Shown: piece by piece, positions 1-11,589 of the stretch | How the letters are laid out: each line of letters starts with the position of its first letter | Position numbering within the stretch: the stretch's first letter is position 1 | Assembly: GCF_023091745.1 (NCBI RefSeq) | Contig: NC_068912.1 | Span: 60,044,567 to 60,108,566, forward strand | Source: Budorcas taxicolor | Lineage: Eukaryota; Chordata; Mammalia; Artiodactyla; Bovidae | Length of the DNA: 64,000 bases | Direction of reading: 5' to 3' | Program-made: the position numbers and the translations under genes | Notes under the pieces: model-generated | Told to the model about the DNA's origin: nothing | Seen by the model: the letters and a program-made list of their open reading frames with translations, nothing else | The model's database searches: none

Positions 1-192
1 CTATTTCCACTTTTAATCAAGAAATTTATGATACATGAAAATAACTTTTTTCATAAAAAGTTATGAAAACTACTTTTTTATTAATGTTTTAATTAAAATC
101 CCTATAGGAAAACTCCTTGATGTCATAAGTCTAAAACACTGATTATAGCACAGTATTGTCTGAAACTCTGTTTTACCCCATTATAATCATTG
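1..192. other. AT-rich flanking sequence, no gene seen
   Basis: Unassigned AT-rich DNA to the left of the first L1. A small inverted repeat lies near 42-66 (ataactttt / aaaagttat arms). No exon, SINE or LINE could be recognised. Confidence 0.5.
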
Positions 193-553
193 CTTTTTTA
201 TTATTTTTTTAAATTTAAAAAAAAATTTTTTTTACTTTACAATACTGTATTAGTTTTGCCATACATTGACATGAATCCACCACAGGTGTACATGAGTTCC
301 CAACCCTGAACCCCCCTCCCACCACCCTCCCCGTAACATCTCTCTGGGTCATCCCAGTGCACCAGCCCCAAGCATCCTGTATCCTGTATCGAACCTAGAC
401 TAGCGATTCGTTTCTTACATGATAGTATATATGTTTCAATGCCATTCTCCCAAATCATCCCACCCTTTCCCTCTCCCACAGAGTCCAAAAGTCTGTTCTT
501 TAAATCTGTGTCTCTTTTGCTGTCTCGCATACAGGGTTATCATTACCATCTTT

Positions 554-3500
554 CTAAATTCCATATATATGTGTTAGTATACTGTATTGGTGTTTTTCTT
601 TCTGGCCTACTTCACTCTGTATAATTGGCTCCAGTTTCATCCACCTCATTAGAACTGATTCAAATGTATTCTTTTTAATGGCTGAGTAATACTCCATTGT
701 GTATATGTACCACAGCTTTCTTATCCATTCGTCTGCTGATGGACATCTAGGTTGCTTCCATGTCCTGGCTATTATAAACAGTGCTGTGATGAACACTGGG
801 GTACATGTGTCTCTTTCAATTCTGGTTTCCGCAGTATGTATGCCCAGCAGTGGGATTGCTGGGTCATAAGGCAGTTCTGTTTCCAGTTTTTTAAGGAATC
901 TCCACACTGTTCTCCATAGTGGCTGTACTAGTTTGCATTCCCACCAACAGTGTAAGAGGGTTCCCTTTTCTCCACACCCTCTCCAGCATTTATTGCTTGT
1001 AGACTTTTGGATCGCAGCCATTCTGACTGGGGTGAAATGGTACCTCACTGTGGTCTTGATTTGCATTTCTCTGATAATGAGTGATGTTGAGCATCTTTTC
1101 ATGTGTTTGTTAGTCATCCGTATGTCTTCTTTGAAGAAATGTCTATTTAGTTCTTTGGCCCATTTTTTGATTGGGTCATTTATTTTTCTGGAATTGAGCT
1201 GCAGGAGTCACTTGTATATTTTTGAGATTAGTTGTTTGTCAGTTGCTTCATTTGCTATTATTTTCTCCCATTCCGAAGGCTGTCTTTTCACCTTGCTTAT
1301 AGTTTCCTTTGTTGTGCAGAAGCTTTTAAGTTTAATTAGATCCCATTTGTTTATTTTTGTTTTTATTTCCAGTATTCTTGGAGGTGGATCATAGAGAATC
1401 CTGCTGTGATTTATGTCGGAGAGTGTTTTGCCTATGTTCTCCTCTAGGAGTTTTATAGTTTCTGGTCTTACATTTAGATCTTTAATCCATTTTGAGTTTA
1501 TTTTTGTGTATGGTGTTAGGAAGTGATCTAGTTTCATTCTTTTACAAGTGGTTGACCAGTTTTCCCAGCACCACTTGTTAAAGAGATTGTCTTTTCTCCA
1601 TTGTATATTCTTGCCTCCTTTGTCGAAGGTAAGGTGTCCATATGTGTGTGGATTGATCTCTGGGCTTTCTATTTTGTTCCATTGATCTACATTTCTGTCT
1701 TTGTGCCAGTACCATACTGTCATGATGACTGTGGCTTTGTAGTAGAGCCTGAAGTCAGGCAGGTTGATTCCTCCAGTTGCATTCTTCTTAAGATTGCTTT
1801 GGCTAATCGAGGTTTTTTGTATTTCCATACAAATTGTGAAATTATTTGTTCTAGCTCTGTGAAAAATACCGCTGGTAGCTTGATAGGGATTGCAATGAAT
1901 TTGTAGATTGCTTTGGGTAGTATACTCATTATCACTATATTGATTCTTCCAATCCATGAACATGGTATATTTCTCCATCTATTAGTGTCCTCTTTGATTT
2001 CTTTCATCAGTGTTTTATAGTTTTCTATATATAGGTCTTTAGTTTCTTTAGGTAGATATATTCCTAAGTATTTTATTCTTTTCGTTGCAATGGTGAATGG
2101 AATTGTTTCCTTAATTTCTTTTTCTACTTTCTCATTATTAGTGTATAGGAATGCAAGGGATTTCTGTGTGTTGATTTTATATCCTGCAACTTTGCTATAT
2201 TCACTGATTAGCTCTAATAATTTTCCGGTGGAGTCTTTAGGGTTTTCTATGTAGAGGATCATGTCATCTGCAAACAGTGAGAGTTTTACTTCTTCTTTTC
2301 CAATTTGGATTCATTTTATTTCTTTTTCTCCTCCGACTGCTGTGGCCAAGACTTCCAGAACTATGTTGAATAGTAGCGGTGAAAGTAAGCACCCTTGTCT
2401 TGTTCCTGATTTTGGGAAAATACTTTCAATTTTTCACCATCGAGGATAATGTTTGCTGTGGGTTTGTCATATATAGCTTTTATTATGTTGAGGTATGTTC
2501 CTTCTATTCCTGCTTTCTGGAGAGTTTGTTCATAAATGGATGTTGAATTTTGTCAAAGGCTTTCTCTGCATCTATTGAGATAATCATATAGCTTTTATTT
2601 TTCAATTTGTTAATGTGGTGAATTACATTGATTGATTTGTGGATATTGAAGAATCCTTGCATCCCTGGGATAAAGCCTGCTTGGTCATGGTGTATGATCT
2701 TTTTAATGTGTTGCTGGATTCTGATTGCTAGAATCTTGTTAAGGATATTTGCATCTATGTTCATCAGTGATATTGGCCTGTAGTTTTCTTTTTTTGTGGC
2801 ATCTTTGTCAGGTTTTGGTATTAGGGTGATGGTGGCCTCACAGAATGAGTTTGGAAATTTACCTTCCTCTGCAATTTTCTGGAAGAGTTTGAGTAGGATA
2901 GGTGTTAGCTCTTCTCGAAATTTTTGGTAGAATTCAGCTGTGAAGCCGTCTGGACCTGGGCTTTTGTTTGCTGGAAGATTTCTGATTACAGTTTCAGTTT
3001 CCATGCTTGTGATTGGTCTGTTAAGATTTTCTATTTCTTCCTGATTCAGTTTTGGAAAGTTGTACTTTAATAAGAATTTGTCCATTTCTTCCACGTTGTC
3101 CATTTTATTGGCATATAATTGCTGATAGTAGTCTCTTATGATCCTTTGTATTTCTGTGTTGTCTGTTGTGATCTCTCCATTTTCATTTCTAATTTTATTG
3201 ATATGATTTTTCTCCCTTTGTTTCTTGATGAGTCTGGCTAATGGTTTGTCAATTTTATTTGTCCTTTCAAAGAACCAGCTTTTGGCTTTGTTGATTTTTG
3301 CTATGGTCTCTTTTGTTTCTTTTGCATTTATTTCTGCCCTAATTTTTAAGATTTCTTTCCTTCTACTAACCCTGGTGTTCTCCATTTCTTCCTTTTCTAG
3401 TTGCTTTAGGTGTAGAGTTAGTTTATTTATTTGACTTTTGTCTTGTTTCTTGAGATATGCCTGTGTTGCTATGAACCTTCCCCTTAGCACTGCTTTTATA

Positions 3501-4353
3501 GTGTCCCACAGGTTTTGGGTTGTTGTGTTTTCATTTTCATTCATTTCTATGCATTTTTAAATTTCTTCTGTGATTTGTTGGTTATTCAGAAGTGTGTTGT
3601 TCAGCCTCCATATGTTGGAATTTTTAATAGTTTTTCTCCTGTAATTGAGATCTAATCTTAATGCATTATGGTCAGAAAAGATGCTTGGAATGATTTCAAT
3701 TTTTTTGAATTTATCAAGGCTAGATTTATGACCCAGGATGTGATCTATCCTGGAGAAGTTTCCATGAGCACTTGAGAAAAAGGTGAAATTCATTGTTTTG
3801 GGCTGAAATGTCCTATAGATATCAATTAGGTCCAACTGGTCTATTGTATCATTTAAAGTTTGTGTTTCTCTGTTAATTTTCTGTTTAGTTGATCTGTCCA
3901 TAGGTGTGAGTGGGGTATTAAAGTCTCCCGCTATTATTGTGTTATTGTTAATTTCCCCTTTCATACTTGTTAGCATTTGTCTTACATATTGCTGTGCTCG
4001 TATATTGGGTGCATATATATTTATAATTGTTATATCTTCTTCTTGGATTGATCCTTTGATCGTTATGTAGTGGCCTTCTTTGTCTCTTTTCACAGCCTTT
4101 GTTTTAAAGTGTATTTTATCTGATATGAGTATAGCTACTCCTGCTTTCTTTTGGTCTCTATTTGCATGGGATATCTTTTTCCAGCCCTTCACTTTCAGTC
4201 TGTATGTATCCCTTGTTTGAGGTGGGTTTCTTGTAGACAACATATATAGGGGTCTTGTTTTTGTATCCATTCAGCCAGTCTTTGTCTTTTGGTTGGGGCA
4301 TTCAACCCATTTACGTTTAAGGTAATTATTGATAAGTATGATCCTGTTGCCAT
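554..4353 (-). pseudogene. L1 ORF2 (endonuclease/reverse transcriptase), frameshifted
   Basis: ORF2 of L1 normally makes an endonuclease plus reverse transcriptase that nicks DNA and copies its own RNA at the target. The start is taken at 4353 because the minus strand there reads MATGSYLSIITLNVNGLNAP, the typical L1 ORF2 N terminus, 51 bases after the ORF1 stop. The endonuclease part continues at 3557-4270 (AGDFNTP, SDHNALRLDL motifs). The RT palm follows at 2504-3544 (NYRPISLMN, IDAEKAFDKIQHPF). After the FADD region come thumb and connection (1720-2262, 1208-1978) and the Cys-rich C terminus (554-1117, ends HIYGI). The frame is lost at about 4220, 3556, 2515, between 2262 and 2504, around 1720-1978, and before 1117. 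It is a dead copy. Confidence 0.9.
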
Positions 4354-4404
4354 TTACTTTATTGTTTTGGGTTCGGGTTTATGCACCCTTTTTGTGTTTC
4401 CTGT

Positions 4405-5328
4405 CTAGAGAATATCCTTTAGCAATTGTTGGAGAGCTGGTTTGGTGGTGCTGAATTCTGTTAGCCTTTGCTTGTCTGGAAAGCTTTTGATTTCTCCTTC
4501 ATATTTGAATGAGATCCTTGCTGGGTACAGTAATCTGGGCTGTAGGTTATTTTCTTTTATCACTTTAAGTATGTCTTGCCATTCCTTCCTGGCTTGAAGA
4601 GTTTCTATTGAAAGATCAGCTGTTATCCTTATGGGAATTCCCTTGTGTGTTATTTGTTGTTTTTCCCTTGCTGCTTTTAATATTTGTTCTTTGTGTTTGA
4701 TCTTTGTTAATTTGATTAATATGTGTCTTGGGGTGTTTTGCCTTGGGTTTATCCTGTTTGGGACTCTCTGGGTTTCTTGGACTTGGGTGATTATTTCCTT
4801 CCCCATTTTATAAAAGTTTTCAACTATTATCTCCTCAAGCATTTTCTCATTGTCTTTCTTTTTGTCTTCTTCTTCTGGGACTCCTATAATTCGAATGTTC
4901 GAGCGTTTCATATTGTCCCAGAGGTCTCTGAGATTGTCCTAATTTCTTTTAATTCGTTTTTCTTTTTTCCTCTCTGATTCGTTTATTTCTACGATTCTAT
5001 CTTCTATTTCACTAATCCTATCTTCTGCCTCTGTTATTCTACTATTTGTTGCCTCCAGAATGTTTCTGATGTCATTTATTGCTTTATTCATTATATATTG
5101 ACTCTTTTATTTCTTCTAGGTCCTTGTTAAACTTTCCTTGCATCTTCTCAATCTTTGTCTCCAGGCTATTTTTCTGTGATTCCATTTTGATTTCAAGATT
5201 TTGGATCATTTTCACTATCATTTTTGGAATTATTTATCAGGTAGATTCCCTATCTCTTCCTCTTTTGTTTGGTTTGGTGGGCATTTATCCTGTTCCTTTA
5301 CCTGCTGGATATTCCTCTGTCTCTTCAT
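4405..5328 (-). pseudogene. L1 ORF1 (RNA-binding chaperone), broken N-terminal half
   Basis: L1 ORF1p is a trimeric RNA-binding protein that packages L1 RNA. The C-terminal 168 residues are open at 4405-4911. They hold the RRM-like and C-terminal domains (RIIGVPEEE near the start, ARKEWQDILKVIKE, YPARISFKYEGE). The likely start codon is at 5328 (MKRQRNIQQVKEQDK), but the frame meets a stop at about 5240, in the coiled-coil region. More frame changes lie between 4911 and 5240. The overall length of about 307 codons fits a mammalian L1 ORF1. It sits between the 5' UTR and ORF2 as expected. Confidence 0.85.
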
Positions 5329-7940
5329 CTTGATTATATTACTGCGTTTGGGGTGGCCTTTCTGTATTCTGGCAGTTTATGGAGTTCTCTTTATTACATA
5401 GTTTCCTCGCTGTGGATGGGGTTGTATCAGTGGCTTGTCAAGGTTTCTCGGTGAGGGAAGCTTGTATCAGAGTTCTGGTGGCTGGAGCTGGATTTCTTCT
5501 CTCTGGAGTGCAATGAAGTGTCCTGTAATGAGTTATGAGATGTCAGTGGTTTTGGAGTAACTTGAGCTGCCTGCGTATTGAAGCTCAGGGGTGTGTTCCT
5601 GTGTTGCTGGAGAATTTGCATGGTATGTCTTGTTCTGGAACTTGTTGGCCCTTGGGTGGTGCTTGGTTTCAGTGTAGGTATGGAGGCATTTGATGAGCTC
5701 CTATTGATTAATGTTCCCTTGAGTCAGGAGTTCTCTGATGTTCTTAGGATTTGGACTTAAGCCTCCTGCTTCTGGTTTTCAGTTTTATTTTTACAGTAGC
5801 CTCAAGACTTCTCCATCTATACAGCACCAATGATAAAACATCTAGGTTAGAGATGAAAAGTTTCTCCACATTGAGGGACACCCAGAGAGGTTCACTGAGT
5901 TACATGGAGAAGAGAAGAGGGAGGGGAGAGTTAGAGGTGACTGGAATGAGATGAGGTGGGATCAGAAGAGGAGAGAGCAAGCTAGCCAGTAATCACTTCC
6001 TTGTGTGTGCTCCACTGTCTGGACTGCTCAGAGATGTTCATGGAGTTATACAGAGAAGAGGAGAGGGAGGAAGGAGACAGAGGTGGCCAGGAGGGTAAAA
6101 GAGGGAAATGAAAAGGAGAGAGACAGATCCAGCCAGTAACCAGTTCCCTAAGTGTTCTCCACCATCTGGAACACACAGAGATTCACAGAGTTGGGTAGAG
6201 AAGAGAAGGGGGAGGGAGGAGTCAGAGGCAACCTGGTGGAGAAAAAGGAGAGTCCAAAGGAGGAGAGAGCGGTCAAGCCAGTAATCTTGCTCTCAAGTAA
6301 AAATGGGTACTGAAAATTGTGTTTTTAAAGGTACAAAATTGGTAACAAATACCAAAAAGCAAAGATTAAAAATCTAGAGTAGATGTTGGATTTTCAAAAA
6401 TACAATATTAAAGAAAAGAAGAAGAAGAAAAAAAAGTCAAGAATTATTTAAAAAAAGCAACAACAACCACAAAAAAATATATATATATGGTGTTTGCTTT
6501 AAGAACTTAAAAGTTAAAAAATGTTAAAATAAAAAATAAAGAGAAAAAAGAAAAGAAGAAAAAACCAAAACAAACAAAAAAGAATGATCGTAAAAATAGT
6601 AAAAGTATATCTGGGACTTTCTCAGGTGTTGTTGTGGGCAGTGTGGGGTCAGTTCATTTTCCGATAGTTCCTTGGTCTGGCTTATATTTCTTAAGATCTA
6701 TACTTCCAAGGCAGTTCCCTCTGTTTTAGCTTCTTCTGTTTGCTGGTTTCTTCAGTGTCTGTTTTCCGCCCTGACACAAGGGGGATGGTGGTGGACACTT
6801 TTTTTTTCTTCTTTAGGCTCATTTGTTCAGTCGCACTGTGGGGAGGGAGGGATGCTGCAAACAAATAACACTGGCATGTGCTCGTAGTGTCTCAGCCATG
6901 CTGGGCCTGTCCCCACTCACAGCGCACACCACTCAGGCTCTAGGTTGCTCTGCCGGGAACCGTCTGAGGCTGGCTCTGGGCTGCATGCATCTCCCTGGTC
7001 TAAGCCGCTGAGGCTCAGGCACTCAGGTAGTCCTCAGAGGTGCAGACTCGGTTGGGCCTGCGTTTTGTGCCCTTCCCAGGTCCGAGCAGCTCAGGTGTTT
7101 GGTGAGCGCGGTCGCTGCGACTTATTGCCTTTCCTGTCCCTGCTGCTCAGTTTTCTGGGTGTACATCTGGTGCCCCTTCTTAGGCAGATGGTGACTGTCT
7201 AGAACCCCAAGAAGTCTTAGTTAGCAAAGAAGCTTGCCTGCAGTTTGGAAGTTTCTCTGGGGCTGCAATTGCCCCCTTCCGGCCCTTCCAGCTCTGGCTG
7301 CCTATCACCAGAGGGGGATGGTCTGCAGCCGGCTAATTCTGTGCCATCCTTGGTTCTGTGCACGATCCTGGCAGTGTCTTATGTTAGAGTTTTTCACGTG
7401 GTAGCTATCTCACAGTCTGGTTTGCTAGCCCATGTTAGTTCACTCTGGTTACGATCGGGCATTCCGCCGAAAAAGCACTGCAGTCCGCGCCTCCCTGCCC
7501 AGCCCCCGCTTGCTAGTGGCAGATGCATGCATCTGCACTGCTTCTCCACTGGGGGAGTTACCGTTGGGCTAGTAATCTGTTGCTTTTAATTATTTATTTA
7601 TTTTTACTCCCTGTTATGTTGCCCTCTGTGCTTCCAAGGCTCGCCACAGACTCAGGAGCAAGAGTGTTTCCTGGTGTTTGGAAACTTCTCTCTTTTAAGA
7701 CTCCCTTCCCAGGACGGAGGTCCCTCCCTACCTCTTTTGTCTCTTTTTTTCCGTCTTTAAGATATTTTCCTACCTGTTTTTGAAGACAATGATCTGCTTT
7801 TCTGGGTGCCTCATGTCCTCTGCCAGCATTCAGAAGTTGTTTTGTGAAGTTCATTCAGCATTGAAATGTTCTTTTGATGAATTTGTGAGGGAGAAAGTGG
7901 TCTCCCCATCCTATTCCTCCACCATCTTAGGACCGCCTCT
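5329..7940 (-). promoter_or_regulatory. L1 5' UTR with internal promoter region
   Basis: About 2.6 kb lies between the L1 5' end and ORF1. In L1 elements this region carries the internal RNA polymerase II promoter. The outer part (about 6600-7940) is the most GC-rich stretch in the window. An A-rich patch lies at 6300-6600 as read on the + strand. Three imperfect tandem units of about 145 bp lie at roughly 5850-6290. Promoter activity is inferred from the family, not seen. Confidence 0.7.
5850..6290 (-). repeat. Three ~145-bp tandem units in the L1 5' UTR
   Basis: On the + strand the motif gagtta/gggta followed by (a)gagaagag(a)g, a long purine-rich run, and then aagc/atcc agccagtaa recurs three times. 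The shared motif starts near 5897, 6040 and 6188, so the period is about 143-148 bp. The units have diverged from each other by many substitutions. Confidence 0.6.
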
Positions 7941-7941
7941 G

Positions 7942-8058
7942 ATATGATTTTTTTAAATTGATTTATTTTTTATTGAAGGATAATTGCTTTACAGAATTTT
8001 GCTGTTTTCTGTCAAACCTCAACATGAATCAGCCATAGGTATCATAATATGATTTTTT
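7942..8058 (-). mobile_element. Short 3' fragment of an older L1 with target-site duplication
   Basis: About 90 bp of L1 3'-end sequence in reverse orientation (7954-8046). It contains the tail motif caacatgaatcagccatagg. It is flanked by the 12-bp direct repeat atatgatttttt at 7942-7953 and 8047-8058. Confidence 0.7.
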
Positions 8059-8840
8059 CTCAAAAGAAATTACAGTATGCATCCTTTAATCAAAATAATC
8101 TACCCTGAATTGATATTTTACTACTTCATAGACTATATAAGGACCATATCAGTTTAGTTTCATTTAGTGTCTCCTTCCAAAGTTTGTGCTGTTATCATAT
8201 ACTTTACTTTTACATAAGTTGCAAGCCTCAAAATGTATTGTTACTATTACCTAAGCATTCAGTGATTTTAATGTTTCCTATATAACTTCTCATGTTTACT
8301 TACATATTTACCTTTTGTGTTCTTCATTCTATTGTGCATATTCATGCTTTTGACAAGATTTGTCTTCCTTCAGTTTGAAGAAGTCTATTATTTCATGTTC
8401 CTTGTAGCATGAGTGTAGAGGTGATGAGTCTTCTGCTTGTTTTTTTGTTTGTTTGTTTGTTTTTCTTGGTTTTGGTTTTTGTCTGCAATTGTCTTTTGTT
8501 TATGCCTTTACTTAAAATTGTAGTTTGAGTATAGAATTCTATGTTGGCACTTCTTTTTTTAAATCCCAGCACATCTGAATGTAATATGTTGTTGTTGTTT
8601 TTTTCTCCTGGCAGCCTTTTTCTTTATTTTCAGAATTTTGATCTTGATGTGTCTGTGGGTCTTTTTTTTATTATTATTCACACTGCTCATAATTTTCTTG
8701 ACCTCTTGAAGCTGTAGATTCATCTCTCTCATTGGTTTCCTTTTGTTTTTCCTTCAGATTTTTTGCTGTGTTATTTTGTATATTGTCTCTTTTTGGGACT
8801 CTCATTACACATATTAGATTATTTGACAGCATCTCACATA

Positions 8841-9476
8841 CAATTGGCCTTCTGTATTCACAGATTCTGCATCTGTGAATTCAAGCAATTGTAGGTTAAA
8901 ATATTTGGAAAAAAATTCAGGAAGTTCTGGAAAGCAAAGCTTGAATTTGGCATACTCCAGCAACTATTTTCATAGCATTTTATTTGTAGCTATTTATATG
9001 GCATTTTGGAGAAGGCAATGGCACCCCACTCCAGTACTCTTGCCCGGAAAATCCCATGGATGGAGGAGCCTGATAGGCTGCAGTCCATGGGGTCGCTAAG
9101 AGTTGGACATGACTGAGTGACTTCACTTTGACTTTTCACTTTCATGCTTTGGAGAAGGAAATGGCAACCCACTCCAGTATTCTTGCCTAGAGAATCCCAG
9201 GGATGGGGGAGCCTGGTGGGCTGCTGTCTGTGGGTTCGCACAGAGTTGGATACAACTGAAGCGACTTAGCAGCAGCAGTAGCAGTAGCAGCATATGGCAT
9301 TTAGTTTGTATTATGTATTATAAGTAATTTAAAGCTGATTTAAAATATATAGGAGAATTTTTGTAGGTCATATGTAAATATTGCACCATTTTGTATGAGG
9401 AACTTGAGCATCTACAGATTTTGATATCTGCAGGAGGTTCTGGAGCCAACCCCCATAGATACTAAGGGACAAACTG
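8841..9476. mobile_element. Ancient DNA transposon (Tigger/mariner-type), split by a SINE
   Basis: The left terminus caattggccttctgtat and the right terminus atactaagggacaaactg are imperfect inverted repeats. Both are flanked by TA (8839-8840 and 9477-9478), as expected for Tc1/mariner-superfamily insertion. The interior (gcatctgtgaattcaagcaa; agcatctacagattttgata) resembles non-autonomous Tigger-group repeats of mammals. No transposase frame survives. It sits inside the L1M fragment and was later hit by the Bov-tA dimer at 9007-9291. Confidence 0.6.
9007..9291 (+). mobile_element. Bov-tA dimeric SINE
   Basis: Two head-to-tail units, each starting ggagaaggcaatgg or ggagaaggaaatgg. The copy ends in an agcagcagtagcag tail. 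The 11-bp direct repeat atatggcattt (8996-9006 and 9292-9302) marks the insertion site. Confidence 0.92.
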
Positions 9477-9949
9477 TATATTTGATATTATGTTCTGTTT
9501 TCCTTCTCTCTCTCTTTCTCTCTGTCCTTCAGTTTGGATGATTTCTATTGATGTATCTTTGCTGAATTCAATGTACCAGTAAGGCTATCCAATCACTTCT
9601 TATATTTTTCAACTAGAGTGTCCATTTGGCTTTTTGAATTCTGTTTCTCTATTAAAAGTTTGCATCTTTTATTCATTTTGTTTTTATCAATTTTATCTAA
9701 TATGTATATAAGTTATTTTAAAATCCTTGTCTGTTAATTTTAACATCTGTATCATTTATGGACTTGCTTTTATTGATGATTTTCCCTTTTAATTGTGGAT
9801 CACATTTTTCAGTTAGTTTGAATGTCCTATAATTTTCTTTTATTCTACAGACATTGTTAAAAATCATCAAAATTGAACTGATACTATTTTGTTCAAAAGA
9901 AGACATTTATGTCTTATTTCAGGGTGCTAGGTCAAGGGACTGCTCTTTG

Positions 9950-11150
9950 AGGCAAAGAAAAGTTGAGCAAAAGCAAAAAATCAACAGTGGGAACTGCATC
10001 AAACTTAAACGTTTCTGCACACCAAAAGAAACAATCAACAAAATGAAAAGCCCACCTATAGAATGGGAGAAAATTTTTGCAAACCATATATAAGAGAAAG
10101 AGTTAATATCTAAAATTTGTAAAGGACTCATACAACTCCATTACACACATACAAATGAACAACTTGGTTAAAAATGAACAGAGGAACTAAGTATAGACAG
10201 CTTTCCAAAGAAGATATTCCAGTGGCCAACAGGTACATAGAAAGATGTTCAGCATCCCTAATCATCAGGGAAATTTAAATCAAAACCACAGTGAGATATC
10301 ACCTCACACTTGTTAGAATGGCTATTATCAAGACGATTAGAGGTAGCAAGTGTTGAAAAGAATGTAGAGAAATGGGAACTCTTATAATCCATTGGTGGGA
10401 ACGTAAATTTGTTCAACCACTAAAGAAAATAATACAGAAGTTCCTCAAAAAATTAAAATTAGATCTAGTATATGATCCAGCATTTCCATTTCTGAGTATT
10501 TACCCAAAGGAAATGAAAACAGGATATCAGAGACAAATGCACTCCCATGTTTATTGCAGCATAATTCTCACTAGCCAAGTTATGGAAACAACGTAAGTGC
10601 CTGTCAGTGGATGAGTGGATAAAGAGGATGTGGTGTGTATATAAATGGAATATTACTCAGCCATGAGAAAGAAGGAAATCCTGCTATTTGTGACAATGTG
10701 GATGGACCTTGAGGACATTATACTAAGTGAGATAAGTCAGACAGAGAAAGACAAATCCTATATGATATCACTTAGATGTGGAATCCAAAAAAGACAGAAG
10801 CAAAACAAAGAATAAAATGGTGGTTACAAGGGCTGGGGTATGGTGGAGTTGGAGAAATACTGTTTAAGGTTACAGTCTTGTAACTAGAAGTAAATAAGCC
10901 CTAGAGATCTAATGCTCAGTAGAGTGGATATAGACAACAATATTGTATTGTAATTATCAAACATTACTTAATTATCTCAGTCTCAAAAAAGAAATGATGA
11001 TTATATGATGTGATAAAGGAGCTAACTATTACTAAAAGCAATCATGTTAAATGTATAAAGGTATCAAGTCAACATTTTGTCTCCCTTAAATTTACACAAT
11101 GTTATATGTCAAATATATTTCAACTAAATATGAAGTAAGAAAAGAAAAAA
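9950..11150 (+). mobile_element. Ancient L1M, 3' part of ORF2 plus 3' UTR
   Basis: A degenerate L1 in sense orientation. ORF2 C-terminal pieces are readable, for example LKRFCTPKETINKMKSPP near 10002 and VQPLKKIIQKFLKKLKLDLV near 10400. A characteristic mammalian L1M 3' UTR follows (gatataagtcagacagagaa-like and aaaatggtggttacaagggc motifs at about 10720-10840). It ends in A-rich sequence near 11150. All frames are broken. Confidence 0.8.
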
Positions 11151-11489
11151 AGTTAAACTGAGGCTCAGGCTGCATTGCAAAAGGTTTGCTTTAGTTTACC
11201 TATGGTTTCAAGCACCTTGTGAGTGATATCTATTCAGTCTATTACAGGCTTCATTCTCTACTGGTATCTAGTAATTTCAAGACTATAGAGAAATGTTTCT
11301 GGTTTTCTATCCATGCCTCTATCCTCCTATTCCACTATATACTCAACTAAAATTGCTGTTGGAGAGGCAGAAGGTGAAGAGAACCAGGTCTGTGGGGCTC
11401 TTCTAGGTGTCTCACTAGCCCACATGACATTATAAAATTCCACTAGATTCTGTTTATCATTGCAGAATCTCTATGCTTATTATAGACCT
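11151..11489. other. Intronic or intergenic sequence, nothing recognised
   Basis: About 340 bp of non-repetitive-looking DNA. No exon with proper splice sites and no recognised repeat was found. Confidence 0.4.
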
Positions 11490-11501
11490 AATCTCTGCTC
11501 A

Positions 11502-11577
11502 GGGAGCCCTGGCGTGCTGCAATTCATGGGGTCGCAAAGAGTCGGACGCGACTGAGTGACTGAACTGAACTGAACTG
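11502..11577 (+). mobile_element. Very short BovB 3' tail insertion
   Basis: 76 bp of the BovB 3' terminus, ending in the repeated tgaactgaactgaactg tail. It is flanked by the 12-bp duplication aatctctgctca (11490-11501 and 11578-11589). It is an extreme 5' truncation. Confidence 0.85.
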
Positions 11578-11589
11578 AATCTCTGCTCA

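Larger units (their letters stand above)
193..7940 (-). mobile_element. Near full-length ruminant L1 (L1_BT type), inactive
   Basis: A LINE-1 retrotransposon in reverse orientation. The 3' end is the T-rich tract at 193-232 followed by the L1_BT 3' UTR. The 5' end is at about 7940, where the minus strand reads agaggcggtcctaagatgg, the usual start of bovine L1 5' UTRs. From right to left it contains a long 5' UTR (5329-7940), ORF1 (4405-5328) and ORF2 (554-4353). Both ORFs are broken by frameshifts and stops, so the copy cannot encode its own machinery. No convincing target-site duplication was found: the right edge abuts the duplication of an older L1 piece (7942-7953), and the left flank does not match it. 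It is unusual among the L1 copies here in keeping the 5' end. Confidence 0.92.
8330..9880 (-). mobile_element. Ancient L1 (L1M/HAL1-like) fragment, antisense, interrupted
   Basis: T-rich, highly degenerate LINE sequence at about 8330-8838 and again at 9480-9880. It resembles the antisense of an old L1 ORF1 and upstream region. Examples are tttttgggactctcattaca, cagtttggatgatttctat, and gtccttgtctgttaatttta near 9725. A DNA transposon at 8841-9476 splits it. The subfamily was not determined. 8059-8330 holds nothing I can assign. Confidence 0.5.

Noticed and set aside
933..1394. Plus-strand open frame of 153 codons with hydrophobic runs
   Set aside because: It is the antisense of L1 ORF2; the same shadow recurs at 36556-36873 and 54289-54765 over other L1 copies.
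5850..6290. CRISPR-like array
   Set aside because: The units are long, diverged and tandem without spacers, and belong to an L1 5' UTR.
7245..7589. Plus-strand open frames in the GC-rich 6.6-7.8 kb stretch
   Set aside because: They lie in the L1 5' UTR, antisense to the element; high GC content favours chance open frames.
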